Below are positions 1 through 9,024 of a stretch of 64,000 bases of DNA, in pieces; the first letter of the stretch is position 1, and each line of letters starts with the position of its first letter. This DNA is from Rhizobium sp. Root274 (GTDB lineage Bacteria > Pseudomonadota > Alphaproteobacteria > Rhizobiales > Rhizobiaceae), in the NCBI RefSeq assembly GCF_001429245.1, contig NZ_LMJE01000001.1:1124309-1188308 (forward strand), read 5' to 3'. Position numbers and translations under genes: made by a program. The notes beneath the pieces are model-generated. The model saw nothing but the letters and a program-made list of their open reading frames with translations. It had not been told where the DNA came from and searched no databases.

Positions 1-787
1 TGGCGACCGGTGGCTCCGGCGCTGGGATTGCCGTCGCACGAGGCTTTGCCTGCGGCAGCGGGCCGTCGTCCGGCAAGTCGCCGTGCTCACTCGCCTGCGG
101 CTCGGAGAGCAGTTCCTGGAACGGCTCCTCACGGGGATCGGACGCTGCCATCACAGCGTCAGCCTTCGGCGGAGCAGCGTAACCGAGAGCGGTCGGGGCA
201 GTGGTGGAGGCCGGGCCCAGCGATGCCGTGACGATCGGATCGACGGGTAGAACGTCGTCGACGCCTGTGCGTCGATCGCGGGTAGCGACGGCCAGCGCCG
301 CCTGCTGACGTTCCGCCTCGAACTTGCCGAGTGCTTCGCGCAACACGGCCATGGCCTGCGGATCGGTGAAGCTCTCGATGCGGGCGAGAAGAAGTCGATC
401 GGATTTCTCGACTTCGGCCAGACGCATGGCGGCCGGCAGCATCAGGAGGCCGAGACTGTCGGTTGCGGCGACCGCTTCTGCGAATCGCTTCCGCATGGTT
501 TCAAGCGCGTGGAAATCGCCTGACGCTGCGTTCGTGCCTTGAGGTGCCAGCGGTTGTGCCAGGGCGAGGCTTGGCTTTGGCAGGACGTGACCGTTGTAGA
601 GCGGCGCCTCGATCGGCGAGGAGGCCAGCCCCTTGAATACGGCCAGGCTGGCGGTCGTCCAGAAGAGACAGGCGAGTGTAACGCCCATGACCGTCGGCAG
701 GCTGGAGCCGCGCTTGACCTTGCGCGACTGCATCTTCTTTACGGTGGACACAGTGCCACCGGAGACCGGAGAGGTCGAGGACGCCAT
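1..787 (-). CDS. Membrane-anchored hypothetical protein, 3' end cut by window edge
   Basis: An open frame runs from an ATG at 787 to the left edge without a stop, so about 262 N-terminal residues are visible and the C-terminus is missing. The N-terminus is basic (QSRKVKRGS) and is followed by one hydrophobic segment at about residues 32-52, which suggests a single-pass anchor with the rest outside the cytoplasm. Next come a helical, charged part (about residues 85-150) and a Pro/Ala-rich linker that continues to the edge. I do not recognise the family. Low-complexity linkers like this often precede a periplasmic catalytic domain, but nothing of one is visible here. It may follow the SDR gene upstream, though a 190-base gap makes a separate promoter likely. 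Confidence 0.7.
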   Translation of the reverse strand, partial: MASSTSPVSGGTVSTVKKMQSRKVKRGSSLPTVMGVTLACLFWTTASLAVFKGLASSPIEAPLYNGHVLPKPSLALAQPLAPQGTNAASGDFHALETMRKRFAEAVAATDSLGLLMLPAAMRLAEVEKSDRLLLARIESFTDPQAMAVLREALGKFEAERQQAALAVATRDRRTGVDDVLPVDPIVTASLGPASTTAPTALGYAAPPKADAVMAASDPREEPFQELLSEPQASEHGDLPDDGPLPQAKPRATAIPAPEPPVA

Positions 788-977
788 GATACGTGAACTC
801 GCTTACCAAAACTCTTGGGAACCGGCACATGACAGCCAATGCCGGCTTTACTGGGACAGGATCGAACTTTTTGTCCTGTCGCTGGCCCTAAAGAATGAAG
901 AAGTTTGGTAACCAAGTGGTTTACGCGGAGCGATTTGTTGTCACAAACAGCATTCTGCCGCTTTGTTGAGGGTGAGC

Positions 978-1682
978 TCAGACATGGCGGGTGAGCCCGC
1001 CGTCAACCTTCAGGTTCTGGCCGGTGATATAGGCTGCGCCATCCGATGCGAGAAAGGCGATGGTCGCGGCGATCTCCTCGCTCGTGCCGTAGCGTTTCAT
1101 CGGTACCGCGTCGCGCCGTTCCTCGGTTGCCGGCAGGCTGTCGATCCAGCCGGGCAGGACATTGTTCATGCGGATGTTTTCGCCCGCATAGGTATCGGCA
1201 AAGATCTTGGTGAAGGAGGCAAGGCCTGCGCGGAAAACGGCAGACGTCGGGAACATGGCCGAGGGCTCAAAAGCCCAGGCGGTGGAGATGTTGATGATTA
1301 CGCCAGACTTTTGCGCCTGCATGATCGGCGTGACGAGGCGTGTCGGGCGAATGACGTTCAGCAGGTACACGTCCATGCCGGTCGACCACTGCTCGTCGGT
1401 GATCTCGAGGATCTGGGCGCGCGGACCGTGCCCGGCGCTGTTGACCAGCACGTCGATGCGGCCAAAACGCTCCATGGTGCCGTCGACGAGGCGGGCGAGG
1501 TCTTCCGCCGAGCGGTTGGAGCCGGTCACGCCGTAACCGCCGAGTTCGGACGCCAGCGCCTCGCCCTTGCCGGAGGAGGAGAGAATGGCAAGCTTGAAGC
1601 CGTCGGCGGCCAGTCGGCGCGCTGCGGCAGCTCCCATGCCGCTTCCGCCGGCGGTGACAATCGCTACTTTTTCGATGGACAT
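978..1682 (-). CDS. SDR-family oxidoreductase with non-canonical catalytic residues
   Basis: This 234-residue protein has the short-chain dehydrogenase/reductase fold. The cofactor loop TAGGSGMG (residues 10-17) stands for TGxxxGxG, NSAG (81-84) for NNAG, followed by the NIST strand, LPGWI after the active site, and a C-terminal VDGG. Lined up on the usual Ser-Tyr-Lys spacing, the catalytic positions read Thr134, Ser147 and Arg151, so normal dehydrogenase chemistry is doubtful. The substrate cannot be told from sequence. The start at 1682 has a GGGAGAT ribosome site. The gene appears monocistronic, and the PilZ-like gene's terminator lies upstream of it. The family call is firm; the activity is open. 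Confidence 0.85.
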   Translation of the reverse strand: MSIEKVAIVTAGGSGMGAAAARRLAADGFKLAILSSSGKGEALASELGGYGVTGSNRSAEDLARLVDGTMERFGRIDVLVNSAGHGPRAQILEITDEQWSTGMDVYLLNVIRPTRLVTPIMQAQKSGVIINISTAWAFEPSAMFPTSAVFRAGLASFTKIFADTYAGENIRMNNVLPGWIDSLPATEERRDAVPMKRYGTSEEIAATIAFLASDGAAYITGQNLKVDGGLTRHV

Positions 1683-1741
1683 GCGTGATCTCCCTGATTT
1701 TCAGGCAAGATCAAAGGTACGGCTCGGTAAGTCCAGTCAAA

Positions 1742-1782
1742 AAAGCTGAAGGCCGGTGCGGATTGTCCTGCACCGGCCTTCA
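1742..1782 (-). terminator. Rho-independent terminator after the PilZ-like gene
   Basis: A perfect 13-bp inverted repeat, TGAAGGCCGGTGC (1747-1759) with GCACCGGCCTTCA (1770-1782), is followed on the minus strand by GCTTTTTTGA. It lies 24 bases past the stop of the PilZ-like gene. Confidence 0.9.
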
Positions 1783-1805
1783 AACTTCGGTCTGTTGTCG
1801 CGGGG

Positions 1806-2162
1806 TTACCAGCTGCGCACGTCGAGAACGCGGTCCTTGTGCGCCGGGTGCGTCGAGAAGACGAAGATGCGGTCGAGCTCCTTCTGCGTCAGCAGACGGA
1901 GGAAGCGGATCTCCGCGGTGTTGTTCGGAAAGGTCTTCATCAAGACGGCGCCAACCTTGTTGATGCGCGCATCCGGGATGTCGAGATAGAATTGCTTAGG
2001 CAGGTTGACCTGGGTCAGCAGGGCGATCACCGCGCCGCTCATGGAAATGCGGATGACGTCGCAGCGCCGCGCCGCCATATGTGTCATGCCGTTCTCGGTG
2101 TATTCGAGACGCCCGGCATTCATCGTGTCTTCCATGCGGTACCGGTTTTCCCGGTCGTACAT
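1806..2162 (-). CDS. Divergent PilZ-like domain protein
   Basis: This is a small soluble protein of about 118 residues. An Arg-rich start (RENRYRMED) and a later IRISMSGAVI strand resemble the two conserved blocks of PilZ domains (RxxxR and D/NxSxxG), which bind cyclic di-GMP. The Asp/Asn of the second block is Arg here, so ligand binding is uncertain. I chose the ATG at 2162, which has AAGGAAG about 8 bases upstream. An in-frame ATG at 2210 (ribosome site AAGGG) would add 16 residues, beginning with a rare AGA codon. It is a single gene with its own terminator. The PilZ assignment rests on fold-level pattern only. Confidence 0.6.
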   Translation of the reverse strand: MYDRENRYRMEDTMNAGRLEYTENGMTHMAARRCDVIRISMSGAVIALLTQVNLPKQFYLDIPDARINKVGAVLMKTFPNNTAEIRFLRLLTQKELDRIFVFSTHPAHKDRVLDVRSW

Positions 2163-2304
2163 GAAGGATTCTTCCTTTTTCAGAAAGTGATTGCCACCTG
2201 CCGTTCTCATCGCTCTACCCTTGTCTTTTTTGTCGTTTGTTATGGGTAAAAGCTAGCAGTGACAGCTTAACAGTCGGTATGTCGCGCAGCGCCAAACTTG
2301 GCTG

Positions 2305-2342
2305 CGAAAAGCCCCCGTTATTGCTAGGGATAACGAGGGCTT
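2305..2342 (-). terminator. Rho-independent terminator of the agl operon
   Basis: The inverted repeat AAGCCCCCGTTAT / ATAACGAGGGCTT (2309-2321 and 2330-2342, one mismatch) is followed on the minus strand by TTTTC. It lies 26 bases after the aglK stop. Confidence 0.85.
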
Positions 2343-2367
2343 AACATGTCAGAAAATGGGAAGGCGA

Positions 2368-3456
2368 TCAGCGTCGGTAGGTCTGGCCGGCAGCGTCGAA
2401 CAGATGGAGCTTCGTCCGGTCGGCAGAGAAGCGCAAAGTCTGGCCCTTTTTCACGTCGACGATGCCCGGCAGCTTCACCACGATCGGTTCTTCCTCGACC
2501 GGACCCATGACATAAAGAAGCGTGACTTCGCCGAGGCCTTCGACGATCGACACCGTGCCTTCGAACAGGAACTGATCGCCCGTCGCGATGGAAAGATCCT
2601 CGGGGCGGACGCCAAAGCTTGCGGCCTTGCCGTTTTCGGTCGCTGCGGTCTCGATATCGACGGCGACTTCTGAGCCATCCTTGAGCTTGATGCGGGTCAC
2701 AGCACCGGTCTCGATGATGGTGGACGGCATGATGTTCATGGCGGGTGAACCAATGAAGCCGGCGACGAAGAGATTGGCCGGACGCTCATAGAGTTCAAGC
2801 GGAGGACCAACCTGTTCGATCTTGCCGGCCGAGAGCACGACGATGCGGTCCGCCAGTGTCATCGCCTCAACCTGGTCGTGGGTGACGTAGATCATCGTGG
2901 TGTCGGCCATCTGCTCGTTGAGCTTGGCGATCTCGATGCGGGTCGCGACACGCAGGGCGGCATCGAGGTTGGAGAGCGGTTCGTCGAACAGGAAGACCTT
3001 GGGGTCGCGGCAGATGGCGCGGCCGATGGCGACGCGCTGGCGCTGGCCGCCGGACAGAGCCTTGGGCAGACGGTCGAGGTAAGGGCCGAGCTGCAGGATG
3101 TTGGCAGCCGAGCGGACGCGGCGATCAATCTCTTCCTTGCTCTCGCCGGCGATGCGCATGCCAAAGGCCATGTTGTCGTAGACGGTCATATGAGGGTAGA
3201 GCGCATAGGACTGGAAGACCATGGCGATGCCGCGCTTGGAGGGCGGCACATCATTGACGAGCTGGCCATCGATATACATCTCGCCACTGGTGATGTCTTC
3301 CAGGCCGGCGATCATGCGCAGCAAGGTCGACTTGCCGCAACCGGACGGGCCGACGAAGACAACGAACTCGCCTTCCTTGATCTCCAGATCGATGCCGTGC
3401 AGGACCTTCACCTGCCCGTAGGCCTTGCGGATGTCTTTCAGAACCAGACCCGTCAT
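2368..3456 (-). CDS. aglK: AglK, ATPase of the alpha-glucoside ABC importer
   Basis: This 362-residue ATPase powers sugar import at the inner face of the membrane. The Walker A motif GPSGCGKST is at residues 36-44, the Q-loop at Gln82, the signature LSGGQ at 134-138 and the Walker B FLFDEP at about 155-160. A C-terminal TOBE/MalK-type regulatory region follows. It is the last gene of aglEFGAK, 16 bases after the alpha-glucosidase gene and directly before a terminator. The MalK/UgpC family is broad and often shared between importers. The sugar assignment (sucrose, trehalose, maltose-type glucosides) comes from the neighbouring genes, which match the Sinorhizobium agl order. Confidence 0.92.
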   Translation of the reverse strand: MTGLVLKDIRKAYGQVKVLHGIDLEIKEGEFVVFVGPSGCGKSTLLRMIAGLEDITSGEMYIDGQLVNDVPPSKRGIAMVFQSYALYPHMTVYDNMAFGMRIAGESKEEIDRRVRSAANILQLGPYLDRLPKALSGGQRQRVAIGRAICRDPKVFLFDEPLSNLDAALRVATRIEIAKLNEQMADTTMIYVTHDQVEAMTLADRIVVLSAGKIEQVGPPLELYERPANLFVAGFIGSPAMNIMPSTIIETGAVTRIKLKDGSEVAVDIETAATENGKAASFGVRPEDLSIATGDQFLFEGTVSIVEGLGEVTLLYVMGPVEEEPIVVKLPGIVDVKKGQTLRFSADRTKLHLFDAAGQTYRR

Positions 3457-3472
3457 TTCTCTTCCTCCCCTG

Positions 3473-5128
3473 TCAGGCGTGGCGCGCGAAATATGCGCCC
3501 CAGGCCGGCAATTCTACCTTGTTATCTTTCGTCTCACCGGTGAATCCGTGCCCTTCCAGCGCCAGCCATTCGCCTTCGGGCAAGGCCATGGTTGCTGGTT
3601 CCGGGCTCATGTTGAACAGGCAAACTAATTTCTCGTTGCCGAGCGAGCGGGTATAGACCAGCGAATGCTCGCCCGCCTCGTGGAAGGTGATGTCGCCCTT
3701 GGCGAAAGCCGGATGCTGGCGACGGAAGCCGAGGAAACGGCGGTATTGCTCCAGGACGGATTCGTCCTTTCCGACCTGCGTATTGACCGAGCGCAGGACG
3801 TGCTCGACCGGGATCGGGAGCCAGGCCTTGGCAGCTGTGGAGAAACCGGCCTGGGTGGCGTGATCGTCCCAGACCATCGGCGTGCGGCAGCCGTCACGCC
3901 CCTTGAATTCCGGCCAGAACTGGATGCCGTAGGGATCCTGCAGGTCTTCAAACGCGATATCGGCTTCGGTGAGGCCGAGTTCTTCGCCCTGATAGATGCA
4001 GACCGAGCCGCGCTGAGTGAGCAGCAGGGCGGACATCATCTTGGCATAGGCTTCGCGGTCGAGGACGCCCGCACCCCAGCGGCTGATGTGGCGCACGACG
4101 TCGTGGTTGGAGAAGGCCCAGCAGGCCCAGCCCTCGGGTGCTGCGGTCGCAAAGGCGTTCTGGGTGTTGCGCACGACTTCCGGCGTCAGAGGCTCCGGCG
4201 CCAGGAATTCGAAGGCGTAGCACATCTGCATCTTGTCGTTGCCGGATGTGTATTCGCCGACGATCTCTAGACCACGCTGACTGTCGCCGACTTCGCCGAC
4301 CGCTGCAATCGCCGGATATTCGTCCAAGAGCGCGCGGAAGCGCTTGAGGAAGGCGATGTTCTCAGGGCGGTTCTTGTCGTAGATGTGCTCCTGGAAATTG
4401 TAGGGGTTGACCGCTGGCGCCGTCGAGGCGTTGCGGCGTTCCGGGGCGAGCGCCGGATTGTCGCGCAGTTCCTTGTCGTGGAAGTAAAAGTTGATGGTAT
4501 CGAGGCGGAAGCCGTCGACGCCGCGGTCCAGCCAGAAGCGGGTGGCGGCAAGCAGCGCATCCTGAACCTCGGGATTGTGCAGGTTCATGTCCGGCTGAGA
4601 GGTCAGGAAGTTGTGCAGGTAATACTGCATGCGGGTGGGGTCCCAGGCCCACGCCGAGCCGCCGAAGATCGACAGCCAGTTGTTGGGCGGCGTGCCATCC
4701 GGCTTGGGGTCGGACCAGACATACCAGTCGGCCTTGGGGTTGACGCGGCTGGAGCGGCTTTCGACAAACCAGGGATGCTGGTCCGAGGAATGGGACATGA
4801 CGAGGTCGATCATCACGCGGATGCCGAGGCGATGGGCTTCGGCGATCAGACCGTCAAAGTCCGTGAGCGAACCGAACATTGGATCGACATCGACATAGTT
4901 CGAGACGTCGTAACCAAAATCCTTCATCGGCGAGGTGAAGAAAGGCGAGATCCAGATTGCATCCGCCCCGAGATCGGCGATGTGCTGCAGGCGGGCGGTG
5001 ATGCCCTTGAGATCGCCGATACCGTCGCCGTTGGAATCCTGATAGGAGCGCGGGTAGATCTGGTAGATCACCGCACCGCGCCACCAATCCTTGTCCGGGG
5101 TCATGACGGAAGTCTGAACTGCACTCAT
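3473..5128 (-). CDS. aglA: AglA, GH13 alpha-glucosidase
   Basis: This 551-residue glycoside hydrolase of family 13 probably cleaves imported alpha-glucosides in the cytoplasm, as no signal peptide is seen. The GH13 regions are clear: GFRLD with the nucleophile Asp210, VGEVGD with the acid/base Glu279, and FSNHD with the transition-state stabiliser Asp343. The N-terminal WWRGAVIYQIYPRS is typical of oligo-alpha-1,6-glucosidase/sucrase subfamilies. The start at 5128 has an AGGAA ribosome site; an internal ATG nine residues in (5104) is possible. It sits between the permease gene aglG and the ATPase gene aglK, which couples uptake to hydrolysis. Exact substrate preference cannot be read from sequence. 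Confidence 0.93.
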   Translation of the reverse strand: MSAVQTSVMTPDKDWWRGAVIYQIYPRSYQDSNGDGIGDLKGITARLQHIADLGADAIWISPFFTSPMKDFGYDVSNYVDVDPMFGSLTDFDGLIAEAHRLGIRVMIDLVMSHSSDQHPWFVESRSSRVNPKADWYVWSDPKPDGTPPNNWLSIFGGSAWAWDPTRMQYYLHNFLTSQPDMNLHNPEVQDALLAATRFWLDRGVDGFRLDTINFYFHDKELRDNPALAPERRNASTAPAVNPYNFQEHIYDKNRPENIAFLKRFRALLDEYPAIAAVGEVGDSQRGLEIVGEYTSGNDKMQMCYAFEFLAPEPLTPEVVRNTQNAFATAAPEGWACWAFSNHDVVRHISRWGAGVLDREAYAKMMSALLLTQRGSVCIYQGEELGLTEADIAFEDLQDPYGIQFWPEFKGRDGCRTPMVWDDHATQAGFSTAAKAWLPIPVEHVLRSVNTQVGKDESVLEQYRRFLGFRRQHPAFAKGDITFHEAGEHSLVYTRSLGNEKLVCLFNMSPEPATMALPEGEWLALEGHGFTGETKDNKVELPAWGAYFARHA

Positions 5129-5164
5129 GAAGTCATTCCTGTTGGTATAGGTCTAAAGGCCTCG

Positions 5165-6310
5165 TCAGCCGCCCTTCACGGATCCGGCAAGGAGGCCGCG
5201 CACGAGGTATCGCTGCAGGCCGAAGAAGACGAGAAGCGGCACGATGATGGTGATGAAGGCCGAGGCCGTGAGGATTTCCCAATTGCCACCACGCGAGCCG
5301 AGAAGGTTAACCAGGCGTCCGGTCAATACGAGCTCGTTGTCACCGGTTCCTAGGAAGACCATGGCGACCAGCAGGTCGTTCCAGGTCCAGAGGAACTGGA
5401 AGATCGCGAACGAGGCGAGCGCGGGATAGGAGAGCGGCAGTACGATCTTGGTGAAGATCTCGAAATCGGAGGCGCCGTCAACACGGGCCGATTCCATGAT
5501 CTCGCGTGGCAGGCCGGCGATGTAGTTGCGCAAGAGATAGATGGCGAGCGGCAAGCCGAAGCCCATATGGGCGAGCCAGATGCCGACATAACCCTTGGCC
5601 GGCACGCCAAAGAAGGCGCCGACCCCGTTATACATCTTCAATAGCGGGATGAGCGACATCTGCAGGGGAACGACAAGCAGGCCAACGATGACGGCGAGCA
5701 GGATCGAACGGCCGGGGAATTTCATCCAGGCAAGTGCATAGGCGGCGAAAGCGGCAACCAGGATCGGGATGATGGTCGAGGGGATGGCGACCGTCAGCGA
5801 ATTGAGGAACGATTTGCCGAGACCTTCTGCGGTTAGAACCGTTTGGTAGTTCTCCAGCGTGAAGCGCGGCGGCACCGAGGCGGTGAAGAAGATGCGATCG
5901 CCACGGGAGCCTTCGAAGGCGGTCGCGGATTCGATGCGGAAATCACCGTTTTCCTGGAGCGTCAGCTTGCTGCCGTCATTACGCTCGGCGGTCTGGCCAG
6001 GCTCATAGGCTGCCGGGGCGTTGATGTTGATACCGAAGGCAGAGACGCTGCCGGGATTGCCTTGGAAGACATTGCCAGAGATCACGTAGGCGCCGTTTTC
6101 CTGAACCTGGGCGCTCGGCGGCGGGGCGCGATAGATCGCGTTCTGGCTGGAGGTGCCCAGCGCGGTCCACCATCCGGAGGCGACGATCTGGTCCTTGTCG
6201 CGCAGCGACGATATCAGCAGGCCAGCGGTCGGCAACGTCCAGAGCACGACCAGGAAAAGGACGGTGAGATTGACAACGATCGACAGGGGCGAAAGCTTCT
6301 TCGTGACCAT
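5165..6310 (-). CDS. aglG: AglG, permease with a large periplasmic insert
   Basis: This inner-membrane permease of the MalG type has 381 residues from the ATG at 6310, which lies one base after the aglF stop; upstream in-frame codons overlap aglF and are unlikely. The first helix (about 12-32) is followed by a long extracytoplasmic insert (about 45-155) that is beta-rich and polar, and then by five helices. The coupling EAA-like loop is REIMESARVDGASDFEIFTKIVLP. MalG proteins usually have about 280-300 residues, so the insert is the main difference. It pairs with AglF, AglK and AglE. Confidence 0.92.
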   Translation of the reverse strand: MVTKKLSPLSIVVNLTVLFLVVLWTLPTAGLLISSLRDKDQIVASGWWTALGTSSQNAIYRAPPPSAQVQENGAYVISGNVFQGNPGSVSAFGININAPAAYEPGQTAERNDGSKLTLQENGDFRIESATAFEGSRGDRIFFTASVPPRFTLENYQTVLTAEGLGKSFLNSLTVAIPSTIIPILVAAFAAYALAWMKFPGRSILLAVIVGLLVVPLQMSLIPLLKMYNGVGAFFGVPAKGYVGIWLAHMGFGLPLAIYLLRNYIAGLPREIMESARVDGASDFEIFTKIVLPLSYPALASFAIFQFLWTWNDLLVAMVFLGTGDNELVLTGRLVNLLGSRGGNWEILTASAFITIIVPLLVFFGLQRYLVRGLLAGSVKGG

Positions 6311-6311
6311 C

Positions 6312-7322
6312 TCAGTGTCCTTCCATTTCCCGGCGGGCATTGCGGATGTTCCAGATCATGATCGGCACAACCATGATCATGATGACGACTGCGATTGCGG
6401 CACCCTTGCCGAAGTCGCCACCGCCGCGGAACATCCAGTCGAACATCAGGTTCGCCAGAACCTGGCTCTGCCACTGACCGTTTGTCATGGCGAGAACGAT
6501 GTCGAAGACCTTGAGAACGAGGATGGTGATGGTGGTCCAGACGACGGCGATCGTCGTCCAAATCTGCGGAACCTTGATCTTGATGAAGATCTGCCAGGGA
6601 TTTGCACCGTCGATGACGGCGGCTTCGATGGTTTCTTCCGGAATGCCGCGCAGGGCCGCCGACAGAAGGACCATGGCAAAGCCCGTCTGGATCCAGATGA
6701 GGATCACCATCAGGAAGAAGTTGTTCCAGAAGGGCAGCGAGATCCAGATCTGCGGATCGCCGCCCAGCGCCATGACGATGGCATTCAGGATGCCAATCTG
6801 TTCGGAGCTGGCATCGCGATAGTCGTAGACGAACTTCCAGATCACGGAGGCACCGACGAAGGAGATGGCCATGGGCATGAAGATCAGCGACTTGGCGATA
6901 TTGCCCCACCAGATCCGGTCGGTCAGCGCTGCGATGATCAGACCAAAGAAGGTAGAGCCGGCCGGGACCACGATCAGCCAGAGGATGTTGTTGGAGATCG
7001 ACTGGCGAAACTCGGCGTCTTGGATCATCCAGCGGTAGTTGGCCATCCCGACATAGTTCTCCCCGGCCCGGTCCATGAAGGAATAGGCAATCGAGGAAAA
7101 GAGCGGGTAGACCAGATAAACTGTCAGCGAAATCAACGCCGGGCCGAGAAAGAGCCACGGACGGATCAAGGAGGCCCGGCGCAGATTACGCGAGGCCTTG
7201 GCCGTGTCTGCGATGCGCGACGGAAAGATGCGGTCCAGCAGCAGGTTCGAGCCGTAGAAATAGCCGATCGCTGCTGCGACGCCGACGAGGATCGTCAGCA
7301 ATGCAAAGAGTAACTGTTCCAA
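6312..7322 (-). CDS. aglF: AglF, permease of the alpha-glucoside importer
   Basis: This 336-residue MalF-type permease has an N-terminal helix at about 5-25, a second block of helices from about residue 55, and the coupling loop IPEETIEAAVIDGANPWQIF that contacts the ATPase. The start is a TTG at 7322, supported by a strong AGGGAGGGGA ribosome site six bases upstream; no ATG fits the family N-terminus. It lies between aglE (123-base gap) and aglG (one-base gap). The gap after aglE is common in importer operons, where the binding protein is made in excess. Confidence 0.92.
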   Translation of the reverse strand: MEQLLFALLTILVGVAAAIGYFYGSNLLLDRIFPSRIADTAKASRNLRRASLIRPWLFLGPALISLTVYLVYPLFSSIAYSFMDRAGENYVGMANYRWMIQDAEFRQSISNNILWLIVVPAGSTFFGLIIAALTDRIWWGNIAKSLIFMPMAISFVGASVIWKFVYDYRDASSEQIGILNAIVMALGGDPQIWISLPFWNNFFLMVILIWIQTGFAMVLLSAALRGIPEETIEAAVIDGANPWQIFIKIKVPQIWTTIAVVWTTITILVLKVFDIVLAMTNGQWQSQVLANLMFDWMFRGGGDFGKGAAIAVVIMIMVVPIMIWNIRNARREMEGH

Positions 7323-7445
7323 GATGTCCCCTCCCTGTCGATCGCTCCGCGTCGCCCATCAGCGCCCGGGGCATTTGTTCTTGTGTATCGACGACCGGGC
7401 CACATCTTCTCAATGCGGCCCGGCGAATTGCGGTCAGTTGTGGGC

Positions 7446-8807
7446 TTACTTCAGCCCGTCCCAGGCCTTCTGAATGTCGGCTGCGACATCCGCGGCAGGC
7501 TTGCCACCGGAGTAGTCAACCATACCGGTCCAGAATGCGCCAGCGCCGATCTTGCCAGGCATCAGGTCGGAACCGTCAAAGCGGAAGGTCGTGGCGTTCA
7601 GGAGAATATCGCCCTGCTTCGCCATCGGCGGGTTGGCATAGGTTGCCTTGTTGGCACCCTTGAACGGCGTGAGGAAGCTGGACTGCGCCATCCAGACTTC
7701 ATGCGCGATCGGGGTCTTGAGGAACTCGATGAAGGCGCGGGCAGCCGGGCTGTCCTTGGCGATCATGGCGAGCGTGCCGGCGCCGAGAACCGGGTTGCCG
7801 AGGTCTGCCTTCGACGCGTAGGGGGGCATGTAGAAGAAGTCAGCGTCTTCCCCGACCTTCGTGCCTTCCGGGAAGAAGGACGGAATGAAAGAGGCCTGAT
7901 GGTGGAGGTAGCACTTCGGCGGTGCGCCGAAGAGGCCCTTCGGGCTGTCGCGGAAGTCGGTCGAGGCGACGGCCTTCGACCCGCCATCCACGAACTTGTC
8001 GTTCTTGGCAAACCAGCCGAATTCGTCGATCGCAGCAACAACGGCCGGATCGGTGAACTTCACCTCGTTGGTGACCCACTTGTCGTAAACATCAGCCGGC
8101 TGCGTGCGCAGCATCATGTCTTCGACCCAGTCGGTTGCCGGCCATCCGGTCGCACCGCCCGAACCCAGACCGATGCACCACGGCGTGCCACCGTCGGCCG
8201 CGATCTTCTCCGTCAGAGCCTTCAGCTCTTCCATGGTCTTCGGCACTTCGTAGCCGGCGTCCTCGAAATTCTCAGGCACATACCAGACCAGCGACTTCAC
8301 ATCGATCTTGTACGGGAAGGCATAGAGGGCGGCCGTGCCGTCCTTGCCCTTGTAGGTGGACAGGTCAACCCATGACTGGCCAGCCGAATAGTTTTCCAGG
8401 AGCCAGGACTTGGTTTCGTCGCCGAGCGGTGTCAGATGACCCTTCGAGGCGAGGTCGGCGATTAGACCCGGCTGCGGCAGGATGGCCACGTTCGGCGGGC
8501 TGCCGGCCTGGGTGTCGATAACGATCTGCTGCTCGTAGTTTTCAGAGGACGAATACTGAACGTCGACGCCGGTGGCGTCTTCGAAATAGGCCAGGACGCT
8601 TTCGAACAACACCTGGTCTTCGCCGCGCCAGGGGCCGAAGATGGTCATCGATTGACCCTTCAAGGCGCTGTTCGCAGCCTTGTACTGTTCAAAGCTTGCC
8701 CAGTTGAACTTGCTGTCTTCGCCCGGCTTGAACTTCAGGTCTGCTGCGGCGGCAGTGCCGGCGACCAGCGCGGCTGCTGCCACGGTCATCAGAAACATTT
8801 TCTTCAT
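7446..8807 (-). CDS. aglE: AglE, periplasmic alpha-glucoside-binding protein
   Basis: This 453-residue extracellular solute-binding protein of family 1 begins with a signal peptide (MKKMFLMTV then an Ala-rich core, probable cleavage after residue 21). The mature protein carries family features such as ALYAFPYKIDVKSLVWY and PWCIGLGSGGATGWPATDW, the aromatic-rich sugar site region. It is the first gene of the operon, with a GGGAGG ribosome site. Its upstream region holds a palindromic operator shared with the divergent regulator gene. It would deliver alpha-glucosides to AglFG. Confidence 0.93.
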   Translation of the reverse strand: MKKMFLMTVAAAALVAGTAAAADLKFKPGEDSKFNWASFEQYKAANSALKGQSMTIFGPWRGEDQVLFESVLAYFEDATGVDVQYSSSENYEQQIVIDTQAGSPPNVAILPQPGLIADLASKGHLTPLGDETKSWLLENYSAGQSWVDLSTYKGKDGTAALYAFPYKIDVKSLVWYVPENFEDAGYEVPKTMEELKALTEKIAADGGTPWCIGLGSGGATGWPATDWVEDMMLRTQPADVYDKWVTNEVKFTDPAVVAAIDEFGWFAKNDKFVDGGSKAVASTDFRDSPKGLFGAPPKCYLHHQASFIPSFFPEGTKVGEDADFFYMPPYASKADLGNPVLGAGTLAMIAKDSPAARAFIEFLKTPIAHEVWMAQSSFLTPFKGANKATYANPPMAKQGDILLNATTFRFDGSDLMPGKIGAGAFWTGMVDYSGGKPAADVAADIQKAWDGLK

Positions 8808-8862
8808 GTGATTAACCTCCCATCACATCGGACGGCCAACGTCCTTCGGTCCGCACTTTCTT

Positions 8863-8874
8863 CAAAGCGCTTTG
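8863..8874. promoter_or_regulatory. Probable AglR operator in front of aglE
   Basis: CAAAGCGCTTTG is a perfect 12-bp palindrome of the kind bound by LacI/GalR regulators (central CG). It lies 56 bases upstream of the aglE start. A second copy with one changed base lies next to aglR. Confidence 0.75.
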
Positions 8875-9024
8875 GCGCCTATTTCATCCCATTGGGTTCC
8901 ATCACGAGTCAAGCGGCTTTTGTGCATTTGCTTGAAAACGTCGCACCATGCCGCAATGCAACATGCAGATGCCTTGCTTTCAGTCAGTTTCCGCTTGTGA
9001 AACCGGTCCGGCCTGAGCCATAGT

